NCBI GenBank assembly: GCA_963704815.1
Contig: CAVPHU010000005.1
Span: 434,001 to 498,000 of the forward strand
Length of the DNA stretch: 64,000 nt
Source: DATKWD01 sp963704815
GTDB taxonomy: Bacteria; Actinomycetota; Acidimicrobiia; Acidimicrobiales; Salinilacustritrichaceae
Direction of reading: 5' to 3'
Positions 51,321 to 60,164 of the stretch are shown one piece after another. Under the pieces are notes generated by a model. The model searched no databases, was not told the origin of the DNA, and was given only the letters and a program-made list of their open reading frames with translations. How positions within the stretch are numbered: position 1 is the first letter of the stretch; every line of letters begins with the position of its first letter. The translations under genes were made by a program, and so were the position numbers.

Positions 51321-52552
51321 CTCGCGGGATCGGCCTTGGCGGCCTCGGCAGCGATGTCGGTACGGAAGAAGCGGCCGGGCCAGGTGATCGTCTCGGCTGC
51401 TGCGTAGGCGAGCTCACGGGCTTCGGTGATGGTCGGAGCATGACCGGTGGCGCACAGCACGCGACCCCCGGCGGTGACCAACCGATCATCGGCTCCGGAG
51501 GCGACGCCGGCGTACTGCACATCGACGCCGGCCATGTCGCGCACCCGTTCGAGCCCATCGATCGGGTCGCCGGTGAGGGGCGACGCCGGGTAGCCCTCGG
51601 CGGCACACGCGACGGTCACGTAGGCGTCGTCGCTGAAGGTCGGTGTGGTCGAGATCTCGCCGTCGGCCGCTTCGGCCAGCAGCTGGCCGAGGTCGTTGGC
51701 GACCCGAGGAAGGACGACCTGCGCCTCGGGGTCACCGAAGCGCACGTTGAACTCGACGAGCCGGGGTCCGGCGTCGGTCAACATCAATCCGGCATAGAGC
51801 GTGCCGCGGTAGTCGATGCCGCGGCGGCGCAACTCGGCGAGGGTCGGATCGATGAACTCGCCCATGATCTCGGTGACCATCGCTTCGGTGACGAGCGGAA
51901 CCGGTGAGTAGGCGCCCATGCCGCCGGTGTTGGGCCCGGTGTCGGCCTCGCCCACCCGCTTGAAGTCCTGGGCGGGCGGCAGGGCCACGGCCCGGGTCCC
52001 GTCACAGACGGCGAGCAACGACAGCTCGGGACCGGCCATCGACTCCTCGATGACGACGGTGGTCCCGGCCTCGCCGAAGCTCTCGCCGGCCAACTTGGCC
52101 TCGATGTCGGCCACGGCCGCATCGAGGTCACCGGTCACCAGGACCCCCTTGCCGGCAGCCAACCCGTCGGTCTTGATGACGTAGGGAGGCGAGAGCGTGT
52201 CGAGGTGGGCGATGGCCGCCGCCGCCTCGTCGAACGTGGCGTGGGCGGCCGTCGGGACACCCGCGGCGGCGACGACCTCCTTCATCCACGCCTTCGACCC
52301 CTCGAGGCGAGCGCCGTCGGCGCCCGGCCCGAACACCCGCTTGCCCTGCGAGCGCAGCTCGTCGGCCAACCCGGCGACGAGGGGGGCCTCGGGGCTGATC
52401 ACGAAGAGGTCGGCGGTGACGTCAGCCGGGTCGTCGCCGATCGTTTCGGCGATCCCGGGATTGCCGGGCGTGACCACCACGTCGTGATGGCGGGACAGCA
52501 CCTGGGTCAGCGTGTGGGCACGCCCGTCACCGCCGACGACACAGATCCTCAT
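51317..52552 (-). CDS. purD: phosphoribosylamine-glycine ligase
   Basis: 411 aa ATP-grasp enzyme making GAR. It has MRICVVGGDGRAHTLTQVLS (usually GxGGREH), FGPGADGARLEGSKAWMKEV, YVIKTDGLAAGKGVLVTGDL, VVIEESMAGPELSLLAVCDG, DTGPNTGGMGAYSPVPLVTE and VEFNVRFGDPEAQVVLPRV. The Glu of the usual GGREHAL motif is changed (GGDGRAHTL), a small deviation. The start has TACTTT 8 nt upstream. It lies 18 bp downstream of purA and overlaps the truncated purE. Confidence 0.95.
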   Translation of the reverse strand: MRICVVGGDGRAHTLTQVLSRHHDVVVTPGNPGIAETIGDDPADVTADLFVISPEAPLVAGLADELRSQGKRVFGPGADGARLEGSKAWMKEVVAAAGVPTAAHATFDEAAAAIAHLDTLSPPYVIKTDGLAAGKGVLVTGDLDAAVADIEAKLAGESFGEAGTTVVIEESMAGPELSLLAVCDGTRAVALPPAQDFKRVGEADTGPNTGGMGAYSPVPLVTEAMVTEIMGEFIDPTLAELRRRGIDYRGTLYAGLMLTDAGPRLVEFNVRFGDPEAQVVLPRVANDLGQLLAEAADGEISTTPTFSDDAYVTVACAAEGYPASPLTGDPIDGLERVRDMAGVDVQYAGVASGADDRLVTAGGRVLCATGHAPTITEARELAYAAAETITWPGRFFRTDIAAEAAKADPAR

Positions 52553-52560
52553 GGCGAAGC

Positions 52561-52566
52561 AAAGTA
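52561..52566 (-). promoter_or_regulatory. -10 hexamer TACTTT before purD
   Basis: TACTTT followed by 8 nt and ATG, in the 18-bp space after purA. It suggests purD has its own leaderless transcript. Confidence 0.4.
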
Positions 52567-52570
52567 GTGG

Positions 52571-53851
52571 TCAGGGCCGGACCTGGACGTACTGCGACCG
52601 ACCGGGCCCGACGCCGAGAAGGCGGACCGGCACGCCCACGCCGTCCTCGATGAACCGCACGTAGTCGAGCGCCCGGTCGGGGAGCTGATGACGTTCGGTC
52701 GCCTCGGACACGTCGGTGGTCCAGCCGGGGAGCTCCTCGTAGATCGGCGTGACCTTGTGGAGCATCGACTGGTTGTCGGGATAGTCGTCGATCCGCTGAC
52801 CGTCGATCTCGTAGGCCACACAGACCTTCACCGACTCGAACACGTCGAGGATGTCGAGCTTGGTGATCGCCAGCTCGGACAGCGAGTTGAGGCGGACGGC
52901 GTGGCGCAGCATCACCAGGTCGAGCCAGCCCGGACGCCGACGACGTTTGGAGTTCGTGCCGTACTCGTGGCCGCGATCGACGATCAGATCGCCGGTGTCG
53001 TCGAGCAGTTCGGTCGGGAACGGGCCCGAGCCGACCCGGGTGACGTAGGCCTTGGCGACGCCGACCACCCGGTCGATGTCGCGCGGGCCGATGCCGGCGC
53101 CGGCGCACGCCCCGCCGGCGACCGGGTTGGACGAGGTCACGTAGGGGTACGTGCCGTGGTCGAGATCGAGGAACGTGGCCTGCGCCCCCTCGAACAGCAC
53201 GTGCTGATCGGCCTCGAGCGCGCCGTGGATCAGGTTCACCGTGTCGGTCACCATCGGTTCGATGCGAGGCGCGTACTCGTTCAGGTAGACGTCGGCGATC
53301 TCGTCGGCATCGACCGGGAGCTGGTTGTAGACCTTCGCCAGCACCGGATTGCGCTCACGCAGGACGAGTTGGAGCTTCTCGCGGAAGATCTTGGGGTCGT
53401 AGAGGTCCTGGATGCGCAGGCCGACGCGACTCGCCTTGTCCGCGTAGGCCGGACCGATGCCGCGCTTGGTGGTGCCGAGCTTGCTCTTGCCGAGGTAGCG
53501 CTCGGTGAGGGCATCCATCTCCTGGTGGTACGGGAAGATGAGATGGGCGTTCGTGCTCACCTTGAGCCGAGAGCAGTCGACGCCGCGGGCGGTGAGCATG
53601 TCGACCTCTTCGAGGAGCACCCTCGGGTCGACCACGACGCCGTTGGCGATGACCGGCGTGATGTGGTCGTACAACACGCCGCTCGGGATCAGCTGCAGCG
53701 CGAAGCTCTCGCCGTCGACGACGAGCGTGTGGCCTGCGTTGTGGCCGCCCTGATAGCGAACGACGAGCGACATCTCCTTGGAGAAGAGATCGGTGAACCG
53801 ACCCTTGCCCTCGTCTCCCCATTGCGTGCCCACGAGCACGGTGGCTGGCAT
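52571..53851 (-). CDS. purA: adenylosuccinate synthetase
   Basis: 426 aa. GTP-dependent condensation of IMP with aspartate. The P-loop GTQWGDEGKGRFTDLFSKEM has the catalytic Asp. It also has VVRYQGGHNAGHTLVVDGES, GTTKRGIGPAYADKASRVGL, VLFEGAQATFLDLDHGTYPY with VTSSNPVAGGACAGAG, and RVGSGPFPTELLDDTGD. The Asp-binding loop reads GTNSKRRRRPGWLDLVMLRH where most enzymes have GTTTGRPRRCGW, a modest deviation. The length is normal. It is the first gene of the purA-purD cluster. Confidence 0.96.
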   Translation of the reverse strand: MPATVLVGTQWGDEGKGRFTDLFSKEMSLVVRYQGGHNAGHTLVVDGESFALQLIPSGVLYDHITPVIANGVVVDPRVLLEEVDMLTARGVDCSRLKVSTNAHLIFPYHQEMDALTERYLGKSKLGTTKRGIGPAYADKASRVGLRIQDLYDPKIFREKLQLVLRERNPVLAKVYNQLPVDADEIADVYLNEYAPRIEPMVTDTVNLIHGALEADQHVLFEGAQATFLDLDHGTYPYVTSSNPVAGGACAGAGIGPRDIDRVVGVAKAYVTRVGSGPFPTELLDDTGDLIVDRGHEYGTNSKRRRRPGWLDLVMLRHAVRLNSLSELAITKLDILDVFESVKVCVAYEIDGQRIDDYPDNQSMLHKVTPIYEELPGWTTDVSEATERHQLPDRALDYVRFIEDGVGVPVRLLGVGPGRSQYVQVRP

Positions 53852-53893
53852 CGATGTTTCCCTTGCGATTGCGTTGCAGGCCGAGGGGCGATG

Positions 53894-55408
53894 CTACCGG
53901 CGCATCGCGGCGGCACCGAAGCCGGATTCCTCGTGGCGCGCCGACCGGATCAGCAACAGCCCTCCGAGGGTCAGCAACCACCCGGCGACGTTCACCAGCG
54001 CGCGGGGGTCGGTGCCGGTCGTGGGCAGGGTGCCACCGGCACCTGCCACCGCCGACGACGAGGTCCGGGGCACCGAGACGCCCAGGACCTGCGCGGGCGG
54101 CGTGCTGGGGGTGGTGAGCCGAGTCGTGGGCGGTGGCGGGGTCCCGGTGGCCGGTGGCTCGTTGCCAGGATCGTCGGGAGGCGGCTGACAGTCGACGGTC
54201 AACCGTCGGGCGACGAGCTCGATGTCCCCGCTCCTGGCCGCGACGTCGACGGTCCGGTCCTCGACGACCGGGACTCGAGCGACCACCGCCTGCTGACCTG
54301 CAGCGACCGGGACGACCACAGCGATCTCGCCGTCGAGCACGAGTGCGACGAGCGTGCTGGTGGCACCGTCGTTGGCCAGGGTGAACGCCGCCGACGACGA
54401 CGAGCATTCGAGCGCAACGGTGGCGCGGGGCAGTTCACAGTCGCGGCGAACGGTGGCGCGGGCCAGTTCGGTGGCGTCGGGTGCCACCACCGCGATCAGC
54501 CGCTCGGTGTCCTCGTCGATCGCGACCGCGTGGCGCTCCACGCGGTGGGCCTCGACGACGACCTCGGTGTCGACGCCGTCGACGACCACCCGATAGCGGA
54601 TCGGTTGTGGGGTCGGATTGTCGAGCATCACGCTGGCTCCGCCTGCAGCGCAGTCGGGGGTGATGAGCGGAACGGCCGGCTCGGGCGAGCAATCCGGTCG
54701 GAGCGATCGCTCGATGACGACCTCGCCCTCGGACAGCACCGCAACGGTGATGGGCGTGTCCTCGACGAGCCCGATCAACTCGGAGCGCTCCGTGCCCGGG
54801 GCCACCTCGAACTCGCTCACGTCGGCGCCATCGACCCGCAGCACGATCACCGCATCGAGCTCACCGGTGTTGGACACGGCCACGTCGATGCCTCCACGGG
54901 CACACAACACGGCGATGAACGCCGATGGCGACGCTGCGGCGCAGTCGCCGGGATCGATCCGGGCCGCGGCCAGCTCGCTCGAGCCGTAGAGGCTGCGATC
55001 GAGCTGGGGTGGGCCGACCGCGGCCACCACCTCGCCGCGGCACAACGCGGCGCGATCGGGCACGTCGATGGTCAACGAAGCCGCACACTCGGCAACGCCA
55101 CAGACCTCGGCCCGGACGAGTTCGGCAGTGGGACTGGCATCGACGCGATGGGCGGCGAGGGTCACCCCGAGGTCGTCGCACCCCGACGCGGCAGCCTCCC
55201 AGACCATCGTGACCGACTGGCCGGCGGCCAGGGGACCGAGGTCGGCGAGGTCGGCGACCGGCTCGGACCCGTCGACCGAGAAGCGCACGTCGCCGAGCGA
55301 GTCAGAGCCGCAGGCTTCGACCGCGCCGGCCTCGGAGGCGACGACGAGCACCCCGATGGCACCCAGCCCGAACAGGAGCACCACGATGCGCCGGAGCAGT
55401 CGCAGCAT
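53894..55408 (-). CDS. LPxTG-anchored secreted surface protein
   Basis: 504 aa. The signal segment is RRIVVLLFGLGAIGVLVVAS. Residues of about 30-415 form beta-rich modules with paired Cys (EACGSDSLGDVRF, RPDCSPEPAVPLITPDC, RRDCELPRATVALEC). They resemble repeated bacterial Ig-like or DUF11-type domains, each with Cys spaced about 85-90 residues. A Pro/Thr linker follows (PPATGTPPPPTTRLTTP). The C-terminus is a sortase signal: LPTTG, then the hydrophobic LVNVAGWLLTLGGLLLI and a basic tail. It would be covalently attached to the cell wall. The ligand is unknown. It lies 42 bp upstream of purA on the same strand, with no functional link. Confidence 0.85.
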   Translation of the reverse strand: MLRLLRRIVVLLFGLGAIGVLVVASEAGAVEACGSDSLGDVRFSVDGSEPVADLADLGPLAAGQSVTMVWEAAASGCDDLGVTLAAHRVDASPTAELVRAEVCGVAECAASLTIDVPDRAALCRGEVVAAVGPPQLDRSLYGSSELAAARIDPGDCAAASPSAFIAVLCARGGIDVAVSNTGELDAVIVLRVDGADVSEFEVAPGTERSELIGLVEDTPITVAVLSEGEVVIERSLRPDCSPEPAVPLITPDCAAGGASVMLDNPTPQPIRYRVVVDGVDTEVVVEAHRVERHAVAIDEDTERLIAVVAPDATELARATVRRDCELPRATVALECSSSSAAFTLANDGATSTLVALVLDGEIAVVVPVAAGQQAVVARVPVVEDRTVDVAARSGDIELVARRLTVDCQPPPDDPGNEPPATGTPPPPTTRLTTPSTPPAQVLGVSVPRTSSSAVAGAGGTLPTTGTDPRALVNVAGWLLTLGGLLLIRSARHEESGFGAAAMRR

Positions 55409-55473
55409 CGATCCTCCCTCGCCGGTTCTGCGATGTGCAGGGATACCACGTTGCGTGGTGGAATACGAGCTTT

Positions 55474-57960
55474 TCAGCTCCGGACCGAGAGGCTTTCGTT
55501 CGCATCGACGTCGACGGTGGCGGTGTCGCCTTCGCCGATCGAGCCGTCGAGGACCGCCGTTGCGAGGCGATCGCCGACCTCGCGCTGGATGACCCGCTTG
55601 AGGGGTCGGGCACCGTAGGCCGGGTCGTAGCCGAGCACGGCGATTCGGGCCTTCGCGGCGTCGGTGACCACCAGACCGATGCGACGATCGGCGAGCCGAT
55701 CTCGCAGCGCCGCGAGCTGGATCTCGACGATCGGCGCCAAGTCTTCCTCGGTGAGCGACCGGAAGCGAACGATGTCGTCGACCCGGTTGATGAACTCGGG
55801 CTTGAAGAACTCGCGAGGGTCACCTGGCAGGTTCGAGGTCATGATCAACACGACGTTGGTGAAGTCGACCGTTCGTCCCTGCCCGTCGGTGAGGCGGCCG
55901 TCGTCGAGCAGTTGGAGCAGCACGTTGAACACATCGCCGTGGGCCTTCTCGATCTCGTCGAGCAGGATCACCGCGTAGGGGCGACGGCGCACCGCCTCGG
56001 TGAGCTGACCCCCCTCGTCGTAGCCGACATACCCCGGAGGGGCGCCGATCAGCCGGCTGACCGAGTGCTTCTCCATGTACTCGGACATGTCGATGCGCAC
56101 CATGGCGCGCTCGTCGTCGAACATGAACTCGGCGAGCGACCGGGCGAGTTCGGTCTTGCCGACGCCGGTCGGTCCGAGAAACAGGAACGAACCGATGGGC
56201 CGGTGCGGGTCGGACAAGCCGGCCCGGCTTCGTCGAATGGCGTTGGCCACGGCGTGGACGGCTTCTTCTTGGCCGACGACCCGCTCGTGGAGCACGTCCT
56301 CCATCCGAACGAGCTTGGACATCTCGCCTTCCATCAGGCGTGCGACGGGCACGCCGGTCCACCGGCTGACGATCTCGGCGACGTCTTCTTCGTCGACCTC
56401 CTCCTTGAGCATCTGGCGGGTCGCCTGGTGTTCGGCGAGGGCCTTGGTGGCCTCGTCGACCTGGCGCTCGAGCTCGGGGATCTGGCCGTAGCGCATCTCG
56501 GCCGCTCGTTCGAGGTCGGGCTCGCGCTCGGCGGCGGCCCGCAGGTTCTCGAGTTGCTCTTTCAGACCCTGGATGGTGCCGATGGCCTCCTTCTCCTGGG
56601 TCCAGTGGGCCAACATGCTGTCGCGATCCTCGGACAGATCGGCCAGCTCGGCCTCGAGGGCGTCGAGACGCTCCTTGGAGGCCACATCGGTCTCCTTGGC
56701 CAGCGCGACCTTCTCGATCTCGAGCTGGCGGATGCGCCGCTCGACCACGTCGATCTCGGTCGGCAGCGAGTCGATCTCGATGCGCAGCTTGCTCGCGGCC
56801 TCGTCCATGAGGTCGATGGCCTTGTCGGGCAGGAAGCGACCGGTGAGGTAGCGATCGGACAGCACCGCCGCAGCGACCAGGGCCGCATCCTGGATGCGGA
56901 CACCGTGGTGGACCTCGTAGCGCTCCTTGAGCCCACGGAGGATGGCGATGGTGTCCTCGACGCTCGGCTGATCGACCATGACCTGCTGGAACCGCCGTTC
57001 GAGCGCCGCGTCCTTCTCGATGTGCTTGCGGAACTCATCGAGGGTGGTGGCTCCGACCATGCGGAGCTCGCCGCGAGCGAGCATCGGCTTGAGCATGTTG
57101 CCGGCGTCCATGGCGCTCTCGCCGGTGGCGCCCGCCCCGACCACGGTGTGCATCTCGTCGATGAACGTGATGATCTCGCCGTGGCTGTCGGTGATCTCCT
57201 TGAGCACGGCCTTGAGGCGCTCCTCGAACTCACCTCGGTACTTCGCGCCGGCCACCATGGCCGACAGGTCGAGGGCGATGAGCCGCTTGTTCTCGAGGCT
57301 GGTGGGCACGTCGCCGTCGGCGATGCGCTGAGCCAGCCCTTCGACGATGGCGGTCTTGCCGACGCCGGGCTCGCCGATGAGCACCGGGTTGTTCTTGGTC
57401 CGCCGGCTGAGCACCTGGATGACGCGGCGAACCTCGTCGTCGCGCCCGATGACCGGATCGAGCTTGCCGGCGCGGGCGTCGGCGGTGAGGTCGCGGCCGT
57501 ATCGTTCGAGCGACTGGTAGGTGTCCTCGGGATTCTGGCTGGTCACCCGGTGGCTGCCCCGGACCTCTTGCAGGGCACCGAGCAGGTCTTCGCGGCTGAC
57601 GTCGAGGCGATCGGCCAGGGCGAGCAGGATGTGTTCGGTCGAGAGGTACTCGTCGCCGAGGTCGGTGCGGGTCGTGTCGGCGGCCTCGAGCACGGCATTG
57701 GTCTCGCGGCCCATGCGGGCCTCTCCGCCGTAGGCGCTGGGCAGCTTGGCGATGGCCTCGTCGGCCCGGTTGCGCAGCTTGAGGGGTTCGGCACCCACCT
57801 TCTGCAGGATCGGCAGGACGATGCCGTCCTCCTGGCGCAGGAGGGCGGCCAGGAGGTGATCGGGCGTGACCTCGGGATTGTGGTGGTCCTTCGCCACGGC
57901 CACGGCGGCGTTGAACGCCTCCTGGGTCTTGAGGGTCCACTTGTTGGGATCAAGCGTCAT
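55474..57960 (-). CDS. clpB: ClpB disaggregase
   Basis: 828 aa AAA+ chaperone that works with DnaK to reactivate aggregated proteins. The N domain is WTLKTQEAFNAAVAVAKDHH. AAA1 has IGEPGVGKTAIVEGLAQRIA and ITFIDEMHTVVGAG. The coiled-coil M domain at about 390-510 (DVVERRIRQLEIEKVALAKE) distinguishes it from ClpC. AAA2 has FLFLGPTGVGKTELARSLAE, VILLDEIEKAHGDVFNVLLQ and GYDPAYGARPLKRVIQ. It is slightly shorter than usual (about 860 aa) because the region after TNVVLIMTSNLPGDPREFFK lacks the usual ELGS insert. TATACT 7 nt before the ATG and a HAIR-like operator set its heat-shock control. Confidence 0.96.
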   Translation of the reverse strand: MTLDPNKWTLKTQEAFNAAVAVAKDHHNPEVTPDHLLAALLRQEDGIVLPILQKVGAEPLKLRNRADEAIAKLPSAYGGEARMGRETNAVLEAADTTRTDLGDEYLSTEHILLALADRLDVSREDLLGALQEVRGSHRVTSQNPEDTYQSLERYGRDLTADARAGKLDPVIGRDDEVRRVIQVLSRRTKNNPVLIGEPGVGKTAIVEGLAQRIADGDVPTSLENKRLIALDLSAMVAGAKYRGEFEERLKAVLKEITDSHGEIITFIDEMHTVVGAGATGESAMDAGNMLKPMLARGELRMVGATTLDEFRKHIEKDAALERRFQQVMVDQPSVEDTIAILRGLKERYEVHHGVRIQDAALVAAAVLSDRYLTGRFLPDKAIDLMDEAASKLRIEIDSLPTEIDVVERRIRQLEIEKVALAKETDVASKERLDALEAELADLSEDRDSMLAHWTQEKEAIGTIQGLKEQLENLRAAAEREPDLERAAEMRYGQIPELERQVDEATKALAEHQATRQMLKEEVDEEDVAEIVSRWTGVPVARLMEGEMSKLVRMEDVLHERVVGQEEAVHAVANAIRRSRAGLSDPHRPIGSFLFLGPTGVGKTELARSLAEFMFDDERAMVRIDMSEYMEKHSVSRLIGAPPGYVGYDEGGQLTEAVRRRPYAVILLDEIEKAHGDVFNVLLQLLDDGRLTDGQGRTVDFTNVVLIMTSNLPGDPREFFKPEFINRVDDIVRFRSLTEEDLAPIVEIQLAALRDRLADRRIGLVVTDAAKARIAVLGYDPAYGARPLKRVIQREVGDRLATAVLDGSIGEGDTATVDVDANESLSVRS

Positions 57961-57967
57961 GGCGAGG

Positions 57968-57973
57968 AGTATA
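57968..57973 (-). promoter_or_regulatory. -10 hexamer TATACT of clpB
   Basis: TATACT-N7-ATG, leaderless. The HAIR-like element starts 17 bp further upstream, at the -35 position. Confidence 0.55.
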
Positions 57974-57989
57974 CCAGCAACTCAGCAAA

Positions 57990-58010
57990 GTTGATGCATA
58001 TGCACTCAAC
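57990..58010 (-). promoter_or_regulatory. HAIR-like HspR operator of clpB
   Basis: Inverted repeat with arms GTTGA and TCAAC around TGCATATGCA. Read on the minus strand it gives GTTGAGTGCATATGCATC then AAC. It resembles the HAIR element CTTGAGT-N7-ACTCAAG and a sister site precedes dnaK. Binding here would occlude the -35 region. Confidence 0.7.
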
Positions 58011-58033
58011 TTTGGTCCACCTTGCGCGGTCGC

Positions 58034-58420
58034 TCATCGGCGCGGCCGTCGGCGCTTGCCCTGGTAGATCATCAGGCTCTGCTCGAGCGGCACGAGCTCG
58101 CGTTTGTACTGCTTGTGGGTCTGCTCGACATCGGCCGATGCCTGGCGTTCGGTCTGCTCGAGCTTCGCCTCGAGTTCGGCCACCCGGGCCTCGAGCTCGA
58201 GCACCTTCTGGACGCCGACCAGATTGAGTCCTTCGCCCGTGAGGTCCTGGATGCGGCGCAGCAGCCTGATGTCGGCCTCGGAGTAGCGACGCGAGCCGCC
58301 GCCGGTCCGGGCCGGATCGACCAGGCCCTTGCGCTCGTAGACCCGAAGCGTCTGCGGATGCACGCCCGCCAGCTCGGCGGCGACAGAAATCACGTACACC
58401 GCACGGTTCTCGGGCTTCAT
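58034..58420 (-). CDS. hspR: HspR, MerR-type heat-shock repressor
   Basis: 128 aa. Binds HAIR operators with DnaK as co-repressor. The N-terminal winged helix reads VYVISVAAELAGVHPQTLRV, YERKGLVDPARTGGGSRRYS, then EADIRLLRRIQDLTGEGLNL. This is followed by a long helix, VLELEARVAELEAKLEQTER, and a basic C-terminus (KRRRPRR). The ATG overlaps the dnaJ stop by 4 bp, making it the last gene of dnaK-grpE-dnaJ-hspR, the standard actinobacterial autoregulated operon. The two HAIR-like elements in this window are its expected targets. Confidence 0.95.
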   Translation of the reverse strand: MKPENRAVYVISVAAELAGVHPQTLRVYERKGLVDPARTGGGSRRYSEADIRLLRRIQDLTGEGLNLVGVQKVLELEARVAELEAKLEQTERQASADVEQTHKQYKRELVPLEQSLMIYQGKRRRPRR

Positions 58421-59583
58421 CCGACCGCCTCCTCGGGCACATCAGCTTCGCGCTCGACGCCGAGATGTGCTCGCGGACTCGACTCGGCGAGGTTGGCGAG
58501 GGCTTCGACGGCCTTGCGCTCCTCGCGGCTCAACTTCTTCGGGACCGCCACCTCGACGGTGACCAGCAGGTCGCCGGTCTTCTTCTTCGTCGCCACGCCG
58601 CGCCCCTTGACCCGGAAGGTCTTGCCGGTCTGGGTGCCGGCGGGGATCCGCAGCGTGACCGTCGAGCCGTCGCGGGTCGGCACCTTGATGTCGGCGCCGA
58701 GCGCGGCCTCGGAAAAGGTGATCGGCACCGTGAGCTTGAGGTTGTGGCCCGATCGTTCGAAGAGGCGGTGCGGGGCAACGTGGACGCGCACGAACAGGTC
58801 GCCGGCCGGACCGCCCGATCGCCCGGGCTCGCCTCGCTTCTTGAGCCGGATCTTCTGACCGTCGTCGACGCCGGCCGGAATGCGTACCTTGACCTCGCGC
58901 GGTCGCAGCTCGGTTCCGGCGCCGTGACAGGTCGGACAGGGGTCGGTGATGACCGACCCACGCCCCGAACACGCAGGGCAGGGTTGGCTGAACGAGAAGA
59001 ACCCCTGGTTCTCGTCGATGACACCCCGGCCCGCACAGGTGCTGCACGGCTGCGGCGTGGTTCCGGGTCGCGCCCCCGAGCCCTTGCACGTCGAGCATGC
59101 GGCTTCGCTGGTGAGGTGCACCGAGGTGGTGACCCCGGTGACCGCATCGTCGAAGGAGAGGTGGAGGTCGGTGACGAGATCGCGTCCCCGTCGTGGCGCG
59201 GCGCCACCTCCGCCCTGGGGTCGCTGGCCACCTTGGCCGAAGAGGCCGCCGAGCAGGTCGCCCAGGTCGCCGACATCACCGACGTTGAACGTGGCGCCAC
59301 CGGGCCCGCCGCGTCCCCCGCCGCCACCGAACATGCCGCCCATGGGTCCCATGGCGCGGACCTCGTCGTACTCGGCGCGCTTGTCCGGATCGCCGACCAC
59401 GTCATAGGCCGCCGACACCTCCTTGAACCGTTCCTCGGCCGAGGGGTTGTCGGGGTTCTGGTCGGGGTGGTTCTCGCGAGCCAGCTTCCGGTACGCCTTG
59501 GTGATCGCCTTGGCATCGGCGTCCTTGGTGACGCCGAGGACCGCGTAGTAGTCCTTCTCGAGCCACTCGCGCTGGGGCGCCAT
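58417..59583 (-). CDS. dnaJ: DnaJ co-chaperone
   Basis: 388 aa. The J domain at residues of about 10-75 has YYAVLGVTKDADAKAITKAY and the HPD motif in ARENHPDQNPDN. A Gly-rich region (GGMFGGGGGRGGPGG) follows. Four zinc-finger CxxCxGxG repeats are CSTCKGSG, CSTCAGRG, CPACSGRG and CPTCHGAG. Two substrate-binding barrels (RLFERSGHNLKLTVPITFSE) complete a type I protein. It lies 3 bp downstream of grpE and overlaps hspR by 4 bp. Confidence 0.96.
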   Translation of the reverse strand: MAPQREWLEKDYYAVLGVTKDADAKAITKAYRKLARENHPDQNPDNPSAEERFKEVSAAYDVVGDPDKRAEYDEVRAMGPMGGMFGGGGGRGGPGGATFNVGDVGDLGDLLGGLFGQGGQRPQGGGGAAPRRGRDLVTDLHLSFDDAVTGVTTSVHLTSEAACSTCKGSGARPGTTPQPCSTCAGRGVIDENQGFFSFSQPCPACSGRGSVITDPCPTCHGAGTELRPREVKVRIPAGVDDGQKIRLKKRGEPGRSGGPAGDLFVRVHVAPHRLFERSGHNLKLTVPITFSEAALGADIKVPTRDGSTVTLRIPAGTQTGKTFRVKGRGVATKKKTGDLLVTVEVAVPKKLSREERKAVEALANLAESSPRAHLGVEREADVPEEAVG

Positions 59584-59586
59584 CGG

Positions 59587-60159
59587 TCAGTCCTTGACCT
59601 TCACCATGGCCGGCCGGAGCACGCGGTCGTTCCACAGGTAGCCGACGCGGAGGACTTCGGCGACGACCTGCTCGCCGCCGTCCCCCGGCTCGTGCATCAC
59701 CGCCTCGGCGACGTTCGGATCGAAGGGTTCGCCGAGGGGGTCGACTCGCTGGAGGCCCTCCTTCTCGAGCGCCCCCAACAGCGCCGTGAACACCTCGGTC
59801 GCGCCGTCGGCGCCATGGGCCATGGCGGCATCGCCGGCGTCGAGGACGGGGAGGAGGCCTTCGACGAAGCGTCCCAACACCCGGGCGACCTCGTCGCCCT
59901 GGCGCTTGTGGGCCTGTTTGCGGAAGTTCTCGAAGTCGGCCTGCGAACGCCGGTAGGCATCGAGGAACTGGTTGCGCTCGTCGAGCAGCGCGACCACGTC
60001 GACCTCGGACGGATCGATGTCGAGACCGACCGGCTGATCGGCCTCGGGAACGGTGTCGACCTCCTCGACGACGCCGAGGATGTCGTCAGGCGAGAACTCG
60101 CCCGACTCGGCTGCGGGTGACGGGTCGGGTGCTCGCTCCTGGTTGGGATCGTCGGACAT
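59587..60159 (-). CDS. grpE: GrpE nucleotide-exchange factor
   Basis: 190 aa. The N-terminal acidic disordered arm is followed by a long helix (VDVVALLDERNQFLDAYRRS, QADFENFRKQAHKRQGDEVA), then LGRFVEGLLPVLDAGDAAMA. The beta wing has DPLGEPFDPNVAEAVMHEPG and VAEVLRVGYLWNDRVLRPAM, the family signature. It releases ADP from DnaK. It is spaced 5 bp from dnaK and 3 bp from dnaJ. Confidence 0.96.
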   Translation of the reverse strand: MSDDPNQERAPDPSPAAESGEFSPDDILGVVEEVDTVPEADQPVGLDIDPSEVDVVALLDERNQFLDAYRRSQADFENFRKQAHKRQGDEVARVLGRFVEGLLPVLDAGDAAMAHGADGATEVFTALLGALEKEGLQRVDPLGEPFDPNVAEAVMHEPGDGGEQVVAEVLRVGYLWNDRVLRPAMVKVKD

Positions 60160-60164
60160 GACCC

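Noticed and set aside
52688..55618. Plus-strand open frame of nearly 1,000 codons over purA and the LPxTG gene
   Set aside because: Antisense to well-supported genes, low-complexity composition, no start signal.
55435..58227. Plus-strand open frame of over 900 codons opposite clpB
   Set aside because: His/Leu/Gly-rich antisense shadow of ClpB codons with no recognisable domain.
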